NCBI RefSeq assembly: GCF_001747095.1
Contig: NZ_MDGP01000001.1
Location: 789,001 to 853,000 of the forward strand
Length of the DNA: 64,000 nt
Direction: 5' to 3'
Origin: Roseivirga sp. 4D4
Lineage (GTDB): Bacteria; Bacteroidota; Bacteroidia; Cytophagales; Cyclobacteriaceae
Under the pieces are notes generated by a model. That model made no database searches. It saw only the letters and a list, made by a program, of their open reading frames with translations, and had not been told where the DNA came from. Positions within the stretch are counted from its first letter, which is position 1. Every line of letters begins with the position of its first letter. The translations under genes and the position numbers were made by a program. Below, piece after piece: positions 35,394-43,378 of this stretch.

Positions 35394-36884
35394 TTAGTTA
35401 TTAGTGAAGCTTGTACCAGGCAAATTGTTTGGATTTACTGTACTTAAATTTCCATTCAATCCATTATTAATGGCACTGACTATCGCATTCACAATTAGTG
35501 CATTACCCACTGGATTTAAGTTGAGACCATCTGTTGAGAAAACACCAAACCTACTGATCGTTGGTTCTAATACTACGCCATCAACATTCAAGCCGTCAGC
35601 TGCATTACCCAAAAGTTTGTCGAATCCGTTAGTCATCTCATTAAAAACAGTGTAGGTATCCGCTACCACTAGTCTGCCGCCAGAATTATTTGCCACATCG
35701 GCAATAATGGCATTGTAGGCGGCAATTTTTGCTTTGATTTCTTCTCCCTTTTCAAAGCTGATAAAACCATCATTGGGCACAGGATTTGAAACCTGCATAC
35801 CATACCCTGTTCTTAGTCTTTGTTCATCTTTGTAGAACATGTAGTCATCAATTTTCAATTGTCTTACCTTGGGTATTACGTTCCCATTGAAAGTCACATC
35901 AGCGAGTGTTTGGTCTTCTACCATAATCCCCCAGTTAAACCTTGAATCATTGCCATAGTCAACGAATGGCCGTCTTTCTGAGGAAGGAATTCCGGGGTTT
36001 TGTTGATAAAATCCAATGAGTGAGTTGTTGAATGATGTGGCCTCTCCTTGAGCAGCAAAGATTACCGAATTGTTGTCAATCACGAATGGAGTCACATCGA
36101 ATGAGGTTCTGACAAAATAAGGAAAGAGCGTGAAATCCGGAATATTGACCAAAACTCCTTTAATTGAAGGATCTTGATTCAACAAAGCATCAGTCGCCTC
36201 TTCCAGTTTCGTTCGAAAGAAAGCCTCACTAGGTAAGTCCGCTACTCCTGCAGTTGTTGTGCTTGCTTCCATATCTCCGGTTGCTCCATTCAGTACAAAG
36301 TTTAGCATATCTTGATAACCTAAGTCGAGTACGAAGAAAGTAGGGTTGGCAGCCGCAGCACGGTTCAGGATGGATTGTGAATTGTCAAAGAAGGTTCTTG
36401 CATAAGGATTGACAGTTCTACCTGTTTCAGTGATATCCAAGATGGATGCGCCAGGAAAGCTAAACGAATTGAGTGCTGTACTACCAGCATTGTCAAAGGC
36501 TAAAGCTGTTCCGGATGTTATTTCCCTTTTAAAAAACACGGTATCGGAAGAAGGGAAGAAGACCCTGTAGGCACCCGCTGAACCAGTGAGGTTATCATTT
36601 TCATAGATGTTGAAACCTGCCTCTGAATTTACAAATGGTGTGACTACTTCATCAGGTTCTACAAATCCCAATTCCTTTAAGAATAGGTTTGGAACGGCAA
36701 ATTGATTGCCCCTAATTGACAGTGCACCATCTTCAAGACCAGCAAACCTGGATCCCCCAACAAAGACTATGTTTGACAAGTCTGCGTCAGCTGAAGGCTC
36801 AGCTAATGCTATCGGATCGGGAAATTCGTATTCACAAGCCGTAACTACGAAAAATGTGATGAGCAGAAGTGTTAATTTTTTCAT
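35394..36884 (-). CDS. SGNH/GDSL-fold lipoprotein, probably catalytically degenerate
   Basis: A 496-residue lipoprotein with lipobox FVVTAC (Cys17). It belongs to the GDSL lipolytic family of Bacteroidota: block I is IVFVGGSRFAGLEDGALS (Ser45 kept, but GDS is GGS), block II is SFPGAS (Gly145), block III is LDLGYQDML (Asn replaced by Gln191 in GxND), block V is STDGLNLNPVGNALI, where D452 is followed by Asn455 in place of the catalytic His. So Ser and Gly remain while the oxyanion Asn and His are changed. Activity is therefore doubtful, and it may be a surface ligand-binding partner of the three TonB-dependent receptors, with which it shares an operon (11 and 46 bp gaps). Close active homologs would refute this. 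Confidence 0.8.
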   Translation of the reverse strand: MKKLTLLLITFFVVTACEYEFPDPIALAEPSADADLSNIVFVGGSRFAGLEDGALSIRGNQFAVPNLFLKELGFVEPDEVVTPFVNSEAGFNIYENDNLTGSAGAYRVFFPSSDTVFFKREITSGTALAFDNAGSTALNSFSFPGASILDITETGRTVNPYARTFFDNSQSILNRAAAANPTFFVLDLGYQDMLNFVLNGATGDMEASTTTAGVADLPSEAFFRTKLEEATDALLNQDPSIKGVLVNIPDFTLFPYFVRTSFDVTPFVIDNNSVIFAAQGEATSFNNSLIGFYQQNPGIPSSERRPFVDYGNDSRFNWGIMVEDQTLADVTFNGNVIPKVRQLKIDDYMFYKDEQRLRTGYGMQVSNPVPNDGFISFEKGEEIKAKIAAYNAIIADVANNSGGRLVVADTYTVFNEMTNGFDKLLGNAADGLNVDGVVLEPTISRFGVFSTDGLNLNPVGNALIVNAIVSAINNGLNGNLSTVNPNNLPGTSFTNN

Positions 36885-36895
36885 AATGAGTTTAT

Positions 36896-39757
36896 TTATC
36901 TGCTTTGAAATGGATCATATGTGAAACTGACATAATAGAATGCATTGATCTCAGGGCCTCCGAAAGAATTAAACTGATCAATGTTATAAATGTTATTACC
37001 GCCAATTCTGATAAGCGAATTTGAGCTAGGTAATTTAAATGTTAATTGAATATCGAATGTACTGAAGCCTCCGACATCGCCATCGGCAAACGGACTCTGC
37101 CATTCAAAACCTGTTCTTGATCTCCAAGTAAGTTCAGCAGCAAAAGTTCTACTAATTCTTCTGTGACCAACTTTCACATTGAATTTAAAAGGAGGGGTGT
37201 TGAAACCAGGTACTAGTGGATCTTCAGAATCTTGGATGATATCTGCGAAAGTTGCGTTTACCGCAAAGTTTACTCCTGACAGCCCTGTGATGTCATAAAC
37301 CATTTCTAAGCCTTGAGTGATAATCTGTTTATCGGAGTTAGCTGTAACAAATATTACATCACTTGTTCCAGGACTTGCAGCTTGCTCAACGGCCCTCAAA
37401 AGGTCAATCGAAGGACTTGTACGAGGTTTGACTACTCTTAAATTACCTATGAAGTTTTGATAGTAGTTTCTGTAATAATTCACTTCAAAGATTCTTCGAT
37501 CTTGAATTAAGCTTTTGTACCCAATTTCGAAGGAGGTGATTTGTTCCGGTTTTATGCCGCGAAACTGATCTTGGCCAATAATTCCATTCTGAGCGATATC
37601 TAAATGCTGCAATTTGGCAAACTCCAACTGAGCATTATCGTCAATTACGCTAGAAGCTAACGCGTCTTGGTAAGACTGTAATGATTGCTGTATGAAAGCA
37701 TTCCCCTGAAGGTCATATTCATCGGTGACCTCTGTTAGACCACCAATAATAATCTTGTCTCCCAGGTTTTGATTATAAAACTGTTCTCTAATATTGGCAA
37801 ACCTAAAACCTCTTTGGAATGAAACTCGGAAAAATTGATTTTCCTTCAACTGTCTAACTACCGATAGGCGTTGGCTAAGTTTCGCATCGAAATTTTCATT
37901 TTTATCAATTCTTAATGAAGCTCCAATGTCAGTACGGTCATCTATCGCTTTCGTACCCTCAACAAATGCACCGAACTCGTAATTGGTTAAGTCGTTGCCA
38001 GTGGTATCCGTAAAAATCGTACCTGCTGACTCTGGGTCATAAACTCTGTAATTACCGCCAACGGTTAACTTGCTGAAATAGTCTTGAGCATCTTCTAACT
38101 CATATTTTCCTTCAATGTGATAAAGCCTGGACTCATCGAAAATTCGAGCACCTCCTTGAGTAACTTCTGTCGAAATGATTTTGCTTCTTATGGAATCGTA
38201 TTGTTCGGTTCCAGGCTCGAATTTGGTAAAGAAATTACCTGGGAACCTTGAATCGGCTAAGTTACGAGCGCCTATAACACCTCTTCCGGCACTATATAGT
38301 CGCGTATACTGATCGTACCACACTTCATCTGGTTTGGCTCTTTGTACTAGTTCATCTGCCAGCAATCCAACGTTGTAGGTGTTTCCTGCATCCTGCTGAG
38401 TTGAATAAGCTCTGAGGAGCAAGCGTTTCCCTTTTAATTCTGCCTTTTGTTGATAAACTTCAAAGTCTCTGAGCGCAATTCGGTCTTCACTTGTAATCAT
38501 TGCATCTGTCTTACTGTAGAATGAAGTAAGTGCCAATGACATTTCAGGAGTTATTCTTACTGCTACCTCGGCATTGATTTTAGTATTGGATGCATCATAG
38601 TTCACTAGGTCCTCTTCGCGATAGCCCGAGCGAGTGACCGTAAATGCTGTGTCTAATGAAGTAGGTATCAGTCCTCCACCTTCACCGCCAGCGTTTAAAA
38701 AACCACTTGGTACTACTAAGAAGGCTGATCTGTCATCTCCATAGGCATTGACAAGATTTACACTTTGATTATCACCAGAGTGGACATTTTCAAAAGGTCT
38801 TCCCGGGCCAAAGTTGTCATAATTTCTTGCTCTGAAATCGACCCCATCGAGTAACGCAGCACTCACTTTTACACCCACGCGATCTTTGATAGTGAAGGCA
38901 TACCTTCCGGCTATGTCTCTAATGAAGTTGTCTCCGATGTTCAAAAATTTCGAATTGTCTTTCAGGACGGAAACCGTGGCTCCCTTTGCTGAAAAAGTGA
39001 ACCCAGGGTAATCGAAAGCATTTTTGGTTTTCATTTCTAATACCCCATTGAAAGAGGAGGGGCCATAGAAAGCAGAGGAGGGGCCTGGAACAATCTCATA
39101 AGATTCAATGTCCAATGATCCTGGACCAACAATATTTCCTAGTGAAAAACTTAATCCCGGTGCTTGATTATCGATACCATCACTAAACTGTCTAAACCTT
39201 TGGTTGGTACTAGAATTAAACCCTCGGGTGTTGACCGTATTAACAACAACGCTTTGCGTAGTTAAATCGACTCCCTTCAAGTTACCCACTGCATCGAAAA
39301 AGTTAAATGAAGGGGTGCTCTGGATTTCAGTAATGTCTACCTTGATCGTTTCGATTGGAGCACGTAAGTCTTCTTGGCTGATTTTTTCTGCTGTTACTAC
39401 AAATTCTTCAAGTGCCTTGGAGGATTCTTCAAGTTCCACGACTAAGTCTGTAACAGATTCATTAATTGTCACCTTTTTGGCTTTATAGCCTAAGGCACTA
39501 ACCTCAATTTCAACAGGAAAAGACTTAACGGCAAGGGTGAATTCTCCTTTTTCATCCGAAGAAACACCTACAGATCTGCCGACATAGTTGATGCCTGAAA
39601 ATTTAACGTTAGCAAAGCCTATAGGCGTTTTGTCGCCTTGTCGTACAACTTTTCCTACAATGATCTGGGCAAATGCGCTACTTTGGACTAAAGCCAAAAT
39701 GACGAGGGTAAGCGAAATGGACTTCATCAGTCTTTTCGCGAGCGTGCGAGATGTCAA
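36896..39757 (-). CDS. TonB-dependent receptor (paralog 1 of 3, first gene of operon)
   Basis: A 953-residue outer-membrane receptor, the first gene of the unit. Signal peptide around SISLTLVILALVQSSAFAQ, a carboxypeptidase-regulatory-like domain with GDKTPIGFANVKFSGINY, TonB-box-like FVVTAEKISQ, plug (NTRGFNSSTNQRFRQF, YGPSSFNGVLEMKTKN) and barrel ending YYVSFTYDPFQSR. Start ATG at 39757; a possible shorter start is ATG at 39727. It carries a loop insertion near residue 350 (NAGGEGGGLIP) not seen in the neighbours. Only 11 bp separate its stop from the SGNH lipoprotein start. The 237-bp region upstream has no promoter I can identify with confidence. Confidence 0.92.
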   Translation of the reverse strand: MTSRTLAKRLMKSISLTLVILALVQSSAFAQIIVGKVVRQGDKTPIGFANVKFSGINYVGRSVGVSSDEKGEFTLAVKSFPVEIEVSALGYKAKKVTINESVTDLVVELEESSKALEEFVVTAEKISQEDLRAPIETIKVDITEIQSTPSFNFFDAVGNLKGVDLTTQSVVVNTVNTRGFNSSTNQRFRQFSDGIDNQAPGLSFSLGNIVGPGSLDIESYEIVPGPSSAFYGPSSFNGVLEMKTKNAFDYPGFTFSAKGATVSVLKDNSKFLNIGDNFIRDIAGRYAFTIKDRVGVKVSAALLDGVDFRARNYDNFGPGRPFENVHSGDNQSVNLVNAYGDDRSAFLVVPSGFLNAGGEGGGLIPTSLDTAFTVTRSGYREEDLVNYDASNTKINAEVAVRITPEMSLALTSFYSKTDAMITSEDRIALRDFEVYQQKAELKGKRLLLRAYSTQQDAGNTYNVGLLADELVQRAKPDEVWYDQYTRLYSAGRGVIGARNLADSRFPGNFFTKFEPGTEQYDSIRSKIISTEVTQGGARIFDESRLYHIEGKYELEDAQDYFSKLTVGGNYRVYDPESAGTIFTDTTGNDLTNYEFGAFVEGTKAIDDRTDIGASLRIDKNENFDAKLSQRLSVVRQLKENQFFRVSFQRGFRFANIREQFYNQNLGDKIIIGGLTEVTDEYDLQGNAFIQQSLQSYQDALASSVIDDNAQLEFAKLQHLDIAQNGIIGQDQFRGIKPEQITSFEIGYKSLIQDRRIFEVNYYRNYYQNFIGNLRVVKPRTSPSIDLLRAVEQAASPGTSDVIFVTANSDKQIITQGLEMVYDITGLSGVNFAVNATFADIIQDSEDPLVPGFNTPPFKFNVKVGHRRISRTFAAELTWRSRTGFEWQSPFADGDVGGFSTFDIQLTFKLPSSNSLIRIGGNNIYNIDQFNSFGGPEINAFYYVSFTYDPFQSR

Positions 39758-39994
39758 TTTAGTAATTTGTTAAGAGTTTTTAAGGTATGCCTTCTTAGGC
39801 ACTGCAAACAAAACGTTCTCCAAGGCAAAAGTTACTACCGTCCAAAAAGTTTTTTTGCCATTGATCTAAATGAATGAAACTAAAGTTATGTAGCAGACAA
39901 AAACAGGCCTTAATAGCTAAGTACTTACGTTTTTGTGTGTTGGAACATTTAATTTGAAATGGTTAATTTTTCATTTCAGCTCATAAAATCAATG

Positions 39995-40546
39995 CTATTG
40001 TTTCGGTCTAAAAACGGAGATGACATCCGGGTTTGTTTCTAGGTAGGGCCCTTCGATGAGGTCAATGCAATAGGGGATTGCAGGAAAAACAGCATCGAGA
40101 CATTCTCTTATCGATTTTGGCTTTCCTGGAAGGTTCACGATTAAGGAATTTCCTCGAATGCCAGCGGTTTGTCTGGAAAGTATGGCCGTGGGTACATATT
40201 GGAGACTCACTTGTCTCATAAGTTCCCCAAAGCCGGGCATCATTTTATCACACACAGCCTCTGTTGCCTCAGGCGTTACGTCCCGGGCAGCAGGTCCGGT
40301 GCCTCCAGTAGTCACAATCAGAGAACATCTTTCTTTATCAGCCATTTGCTTAATGGTACTCTCTATCAGATACTGCTCATCAGGGATCACCTGATAAATC
40401 GGCTTCCATTTAGTAACTAAGTAGTCATTTAGGGTATCTATAATCGCTTTTCCTGAAAGATCTTCGTAAACGCCTTTGCTCGCGCGATCAGACACTGTAA
40501 TGATTCCAATTTTGACAGGTTGTATACCATCCAAATCCATACCCAA
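39995..40546 (-). CDS. mog: MogA/MoaB-family molybdopterin adenylyltransferase
   Basis: A 183-residue protein of the MoCF-binding family. It has IGIITVSDRASKGVYED at the N-terminus, the substrate loop TTGGTGPAARDVTPEAT (about 100-116) and IRGNSLIVNLPGKPKSIREC, all typical of MogA. It would activate molybdopterin by adenylylation before molybdenum insertion. The first Met could be replaced by ATG 40540. No other molybdenum cofactor gene is in view, so the pathway, if complete, is encoded elsewhere. It is divergent from the DEAD-box helicase with 79 bp between start codons. Confidence 0.9.
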   Translation of the reverse strand: MGMDLDGIQPVKIGIITVSDRASKGVYEDLSGKAIIDTLNDYLVTKWKPIYQVIPDEQYLIESTIKQMADKERCSLIVTTGGTGPAARDVTPEATEAVCDKMMPGFGELMRQVSLQYVPTAILSRQTAGIRGNSLIVNLPGKPKSIRECLDAVFPAIPYCIDLIEGPYLETNPDVISVFRPKQ

Positions 40547-40598
40547 ATAAACAACCCACTAAAGACTATTGCAATGCTTTATTGCGAAGTATTCGTTC

Positions 40599-40606
40599 TA
40601 CCTTTG
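40599..40606 (+). promoter_or_regulatory. -7 promoter element (TACCTTTG) for the DEAD-box helicase gene
   Basis: TACCTTTG fits TAnnTTTG exactly and lies 19 bases before GTG 40626. TTG triplets at 40569 and 40582 are at awkward distances, so the -33 box is unassigned. This box also supports the GTG start, because the longer ATG reading would begin upstream of the promoter. Confidence 0.5.
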
Positions 40607-40625
40607 CATTCTTAAAATAATAGGC

Positions 40626-41738
40626 GTGAGTACATTTTCTGAACTGGGTATTTCGAAGCAATTAATTAAAGGATTAAATGAGTTGAGCATTTTTGATCCG
40701 ACAGACATTCAAAGGTCTGCGATTCCTTTGCTGCTCAACTCTACAGCTGACTTTATTGGTCAAGCACAGACTGGAACAGGTAAAACAGCTGCTTTCGGAT
40801 TACCGCTATTGCAAAATATTGATGCCAGCAAATCGGAAGTGCAAGGCCTGATTATCGCCCCAACACGTGAGCTCTGTCAACAAATTGCCAAACAGCTTTT
40901 CAAGTTCACCAAGTACACTGAGAAAATCTTTATTGAGTCTGTCTATGGCGGTGCAGACATCAATAATCAGATTCAGCGTCTCAAAAGACCTACCCACGTA
41001 GTTGTGGCTACACCAGGTCGTCTGATGGATCTGATAAAACGAGATGCTGTCGACCTTTCCAGAGTAAAACATGTGGTTTTGGATGAAGCTGATGAAATGC
41101 TGAGCATGGGTTTTAAGCAGGATATCCACTATATCTTAGGCTATGTGCCTATCGAAAAGAGTGTTTGGCTGTTTTCGGCCACAATGCCGGAAGGTATTAA
41201 AGAGATTATCAGGAAGTTTTTGAGAAAAGATGCTCAGAAGGTTGAAGTAGATCGAAGTACAGGAATTAATTCCAATGTCACACATGAGTTCATACTGTGT
41301 AAATCGAAGGATAAGCTTCCTGAACTATTACATTTTTTGGCTTATCATGAGGAGGAGAGAGGGATGATCTTTTGCCAAACCAAAAGAACAGCACGGACAT
41401 TGGCCAAACAGTTATTGTCCAAAAATTTGGAGGTAGAAGTGATTGAAGGAGATATGGGCCAACGCGATCGGGATAAAGCAATGCGCAAGTTCAAGAGTGA
41501 GAAGGTGGACCTTTTGGTGACTACCGATATTGCAGCAAGGGGTATTGACGTTCGAGGACTCAGCTTTGTGGTGCATTACGAGCTTCCACAGCAGACGGAG
41601 TACTATACCCATCGGAGTGGCCGAACCGGAAGAGCAGGTTTGAAAGGAAACTCCGTGCTATTTGTCACTGATCGAGAGAAAGAACAGATATACTCTCTTC
41701 AGAAGGAATTGAAGATCAAAATTCAACCACTGAACTAA
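40626..41738 (+). CDS. DEAD-box ATP-dependent RNA helicase
   Basis: A 370-residue helicase core starting at GTG 40626 (STFSELGIS follows); the in-frame ATG 40569 lies upstream of the promoter box. Motifs in order: Q motif FDPTDIQRSAIP, Walker A AQTGTGKT (47-54), PTRELCQQ, TPGRLMDL, DEAD box VLDEADEML, SAT motif FSATMPEG, then in domain 2 IFCQTKRTA, TTDIAARGID and HRSGRTGRAG. The C-terminal extension is nearly absent, unlike CsdA or DbpA, so a target-specific domain is missing. It probably remodels structured RNA or ribosomal precursors, but the class cannot be fixed. Confidence 0.93.
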   Translation: MSTFSELGISKQLIKGLNELSIFDPTDIQRSAIPLLLNSTADFIGQAQTGTGKTAAFGLPLLQNIDASKSEVQGLIIAPTRELCQQIAKQLFKFTKYTEKIFIESVYGGADINNQIQRLKRPTHVVVATPGRLMDLIKRDAVDLSRVKHVVLDEADEMLSMGFKQDIHYILGYVPIEKSVWLFSATMPEGIKEIIRKFLRKDAQKVEVDRSTGINSNVTHEFILCKSKDKLPELLHFLAYHEEERGMIFCQTKRTARTLAKQLLSKNLEVEVIEGDMGQRDRDKAMRKFKSEKVDLLVTTDIAARGIDVRGLSFVVHYELPQQTEYYTHRSGRTGRAGLKGNSVLFVTDREKEQIYSLQKELKIKIQPLN

Positions 41739-41767
41739 TTTTAATAAGTTTAGGGAAACCGAATATT

Positions 41768-42355
41768 ATGAAGAAAGCCCTTTTCCTACTGTTTATTATT
41801 GGTTCTACAGCCTGTGCTCAGGATAAAACCTACGAAGTTGGTCAGATCAAAACCCCAATGGGTGAAATACTGGTATGGCTATATGATGAAGCACCAAAGC
41901 ACAAAAAAGCTTTCATTGAATTAGCGAATGAGGGCTATTGGGATGATTATACTTTCAATAGAGTCATAGACAATTTCGTGGCACAAGGTGGCTGCCCTGA
42001 TACCCCAGAAGGCTTTGCTTATTCTGTTCATCTCTTGGAACCTGAGTTTGAAGCAGGTAAAAAGCACGTCTATGGTGCGTTTGGGGCAGGAAGAGACGAT
42101 AACCCGGGTAAGCTTTCGGCAGCCTGTCAATTTTATATTGTACAGAACAAGAATGGTCTGGCCAGGTTAGATGGGAATTATATGATCTATGGTCAGGTTT
42201 TTAAAGGTATGGACGTGGTTGACAACATCGTCAAAGTGGAAAAGGATTCGACCAACACGCCATTGAAGCCAATTACATTAGATGTCAATGTGATCCGCAT
42301 GACAGCTGCAGAAATATCGACTTTTGGTTTTGAGGTTCCTGCTTCAAGTAGGTAA
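41768..42355 (+). CDS. Cyclophilin-type peptidyl-prolyl isomerase, lipoprotein
   Basis: A 195-residue protein with a lipobox signal MKKALFLLFIIGSTAC (Cys16). The mature part is a cyclophilin: TPMGEILVWLYDEAPKH, then DDYTFNRVIDNFVAQGGCP where F-R-V-I-DN-F matches the family's catalytic FHRVI region (the usual Arg is present), and the LDGNYMIYGQVFKGMDVVD strand. It should catalyse proline isomerisation in the periplasm or at the outer membrane. It lies 29 bp after the helicase gene on the same strand, so co-transcription is possible. It ends back-to-back with a SRPBCC gene. Confidence 0.9.
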   Translation: MKKALFLLFIIGSTACAQDKTYEVGQIKTPMGEILVWLYDEAPKHKKAFIELANEGYWDDYTFNRVIDNFVAQGGCPDTPEGFAYSVHLLEPEFEAGKKHVYGAFGAGRDDNPGKLSAACQFYIVQNKNGLARLDGNYMIYGQVFKGMDVVDNIVKVEKDSTNTPLKPITLDVNVIRMTAAEISTFGFEVPASSR

Positions 42356-42835
42356 TCAAGCGGGGAAGAGTTCCTCCAAAATCTTATATCTATAGGTGAA
42401 GATTTGAGTCAACTTGTTCTTGACAATGACGGGATGAATCATTCTTCCCAATACACCGAAAGGTAATTTGTAGGATACTTTATCCCACATCATCAACCCT
42501 TTTTCAGTTTCTTCAAAAATGTGTTCGTGGTGCCACATACTATACGGACCAAAGCGCTGTTCATCAACAAAGAACTCGCGATCTTTTACGTGGGTTATTT
42601 CTGTTACCCAACTTGCTCTTATGCCGGGGAAAGGAGATACCTTATAAGTGATAATTTGTCCAGGATACATAGCTTTTGCTTTTCCTGAAGTAATCTCAAA
42701 AGCCATATGTTTGGGCGTGATTTTGACTAGGTTATTGGGGGAAGAGAAGAACTCCCAAGCTGTTTCTAAATCAGTATTGAGTAACTGCTCCGTTTTGAGT
42801 GTATAAATACCAGAATGAGCCTCTATAGATACCAT
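42356..42835 (-). CDS. SRPBCC family protein (START-like fold)
   Basis: A 159-residue protein from ATG 42835; a longer in-frame start at 42874 is less likely because the family begins near LKTEQLLNTDLETAWEFFSS. The SRPBCC/polyketide cyclase fold is visible in that N-terminal helix and in PNNLVKITPKHMAFEI, VTEITHVKDREFFVDEQR, GPYSMWHHEHIFEE and the closing long helix. It resembles the cell-division-inhibitor-like SRPBCC proteins. It binds a hydrophobic ligand in the family; the specific ligand is not known. It is the last gene of a minus-strand run from the M3 peptidase. Confidence 0.85.
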   Translation of the reverse strand: MVSIEAHSGIYTLKTEQLLNTDLETAWEFFSSPNNLVKITPKHMAFEITSGKAKAMYPGQIITYKVSPFPGIRASWVTEITHVKDREFFVDEQRFGPYSMWHHEHIFEETEKGLMMWDKVSYKLPFGVLGRMIHPVIVKNKLTQIFTYRYKILEELFPA

Positions 42836-42953
42836 ATGTTGAAAATATGGTAAGACAACTTCAGGTTGTGTCAAAGTGTTTGACCGTGCTGAAATTAAAG
42901 TTCAATGAGAAAGGTGCGCTAGTCTTTTAGACCCAACGCACCGATCTAAAAGG

Positions 42954-43310
42954 TCAATTTATTCCTTGGACAACCCTAATCGGTCTGATCTCAACTTTCC
43001 AAGGGCCATCTTCAAAGCGAGGATCTTTCCTGATTAAATCAGCAACTTCTTCTAATGACTCACCAGCCAAGTGATAATAACCGCCTATCACTTCTTTAGT
43101 TTCATTGAAAGGAGCATCTTGAAGATTTCCTTGGGTTCCAGAGATGGTTATTCCTGATAACTCTAAAGGCTGAGCACCTTTCATCTTACCAGACTGCATT
43201 AAACCTTGAATATAAGCGCCTACTTTTTCCACATGTTGTTGTTGTTCTTCTGGAGACATCTCAGCCATGTGGTCTCCTTCGGTGTAAATGAATGCCATAA
43301 ACTCTTTCAT
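42954..43310 (-). CDS. YCII/DGPF-domain protein (sigma-factor partner)
   Basis: A 118-residue YCII-related (DGPF) protein. It opens with MKEFMAFIYTEGDHMAEMSPEE and has YYHLAGESLEEVADLIRKDPRFEDGPWKVEIRPI near its end, the DGPWxVEIRP-type closing motif of the family. Such genes sit next to ECF42 sigma factors and are taken to be part of the signalling pair. Here the sigma gene lies 68 bp upstream on the same strand. No enzymatic activity is established for the family. Confidence 0.9.
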   Translation of the reverse strand: MKEFMAFIYTEGDHMAEMSPEEQQQHVEKVGAYIQGLMQSGKMKGAQPLELSGITISGTQGNLQDAPFNETKEVIGGYYHLAGESLEEVADLIRKDPRFEDGPWKVEIRPIRVVQGIN

Positions 43311-43378
43311 AATTTCTGTTTTTTAGTTTTCGACCTCATTACAATCTGAATTCGAAAATAGGGACATGTTCTTTAAAC

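Noticed and set aside
29537..39757. SusC/SusD polysaccharide-utilisation locus
   Set aside because: The receptors lack SusC wording, no SusD-type gene or glycoside hydrolase is present.
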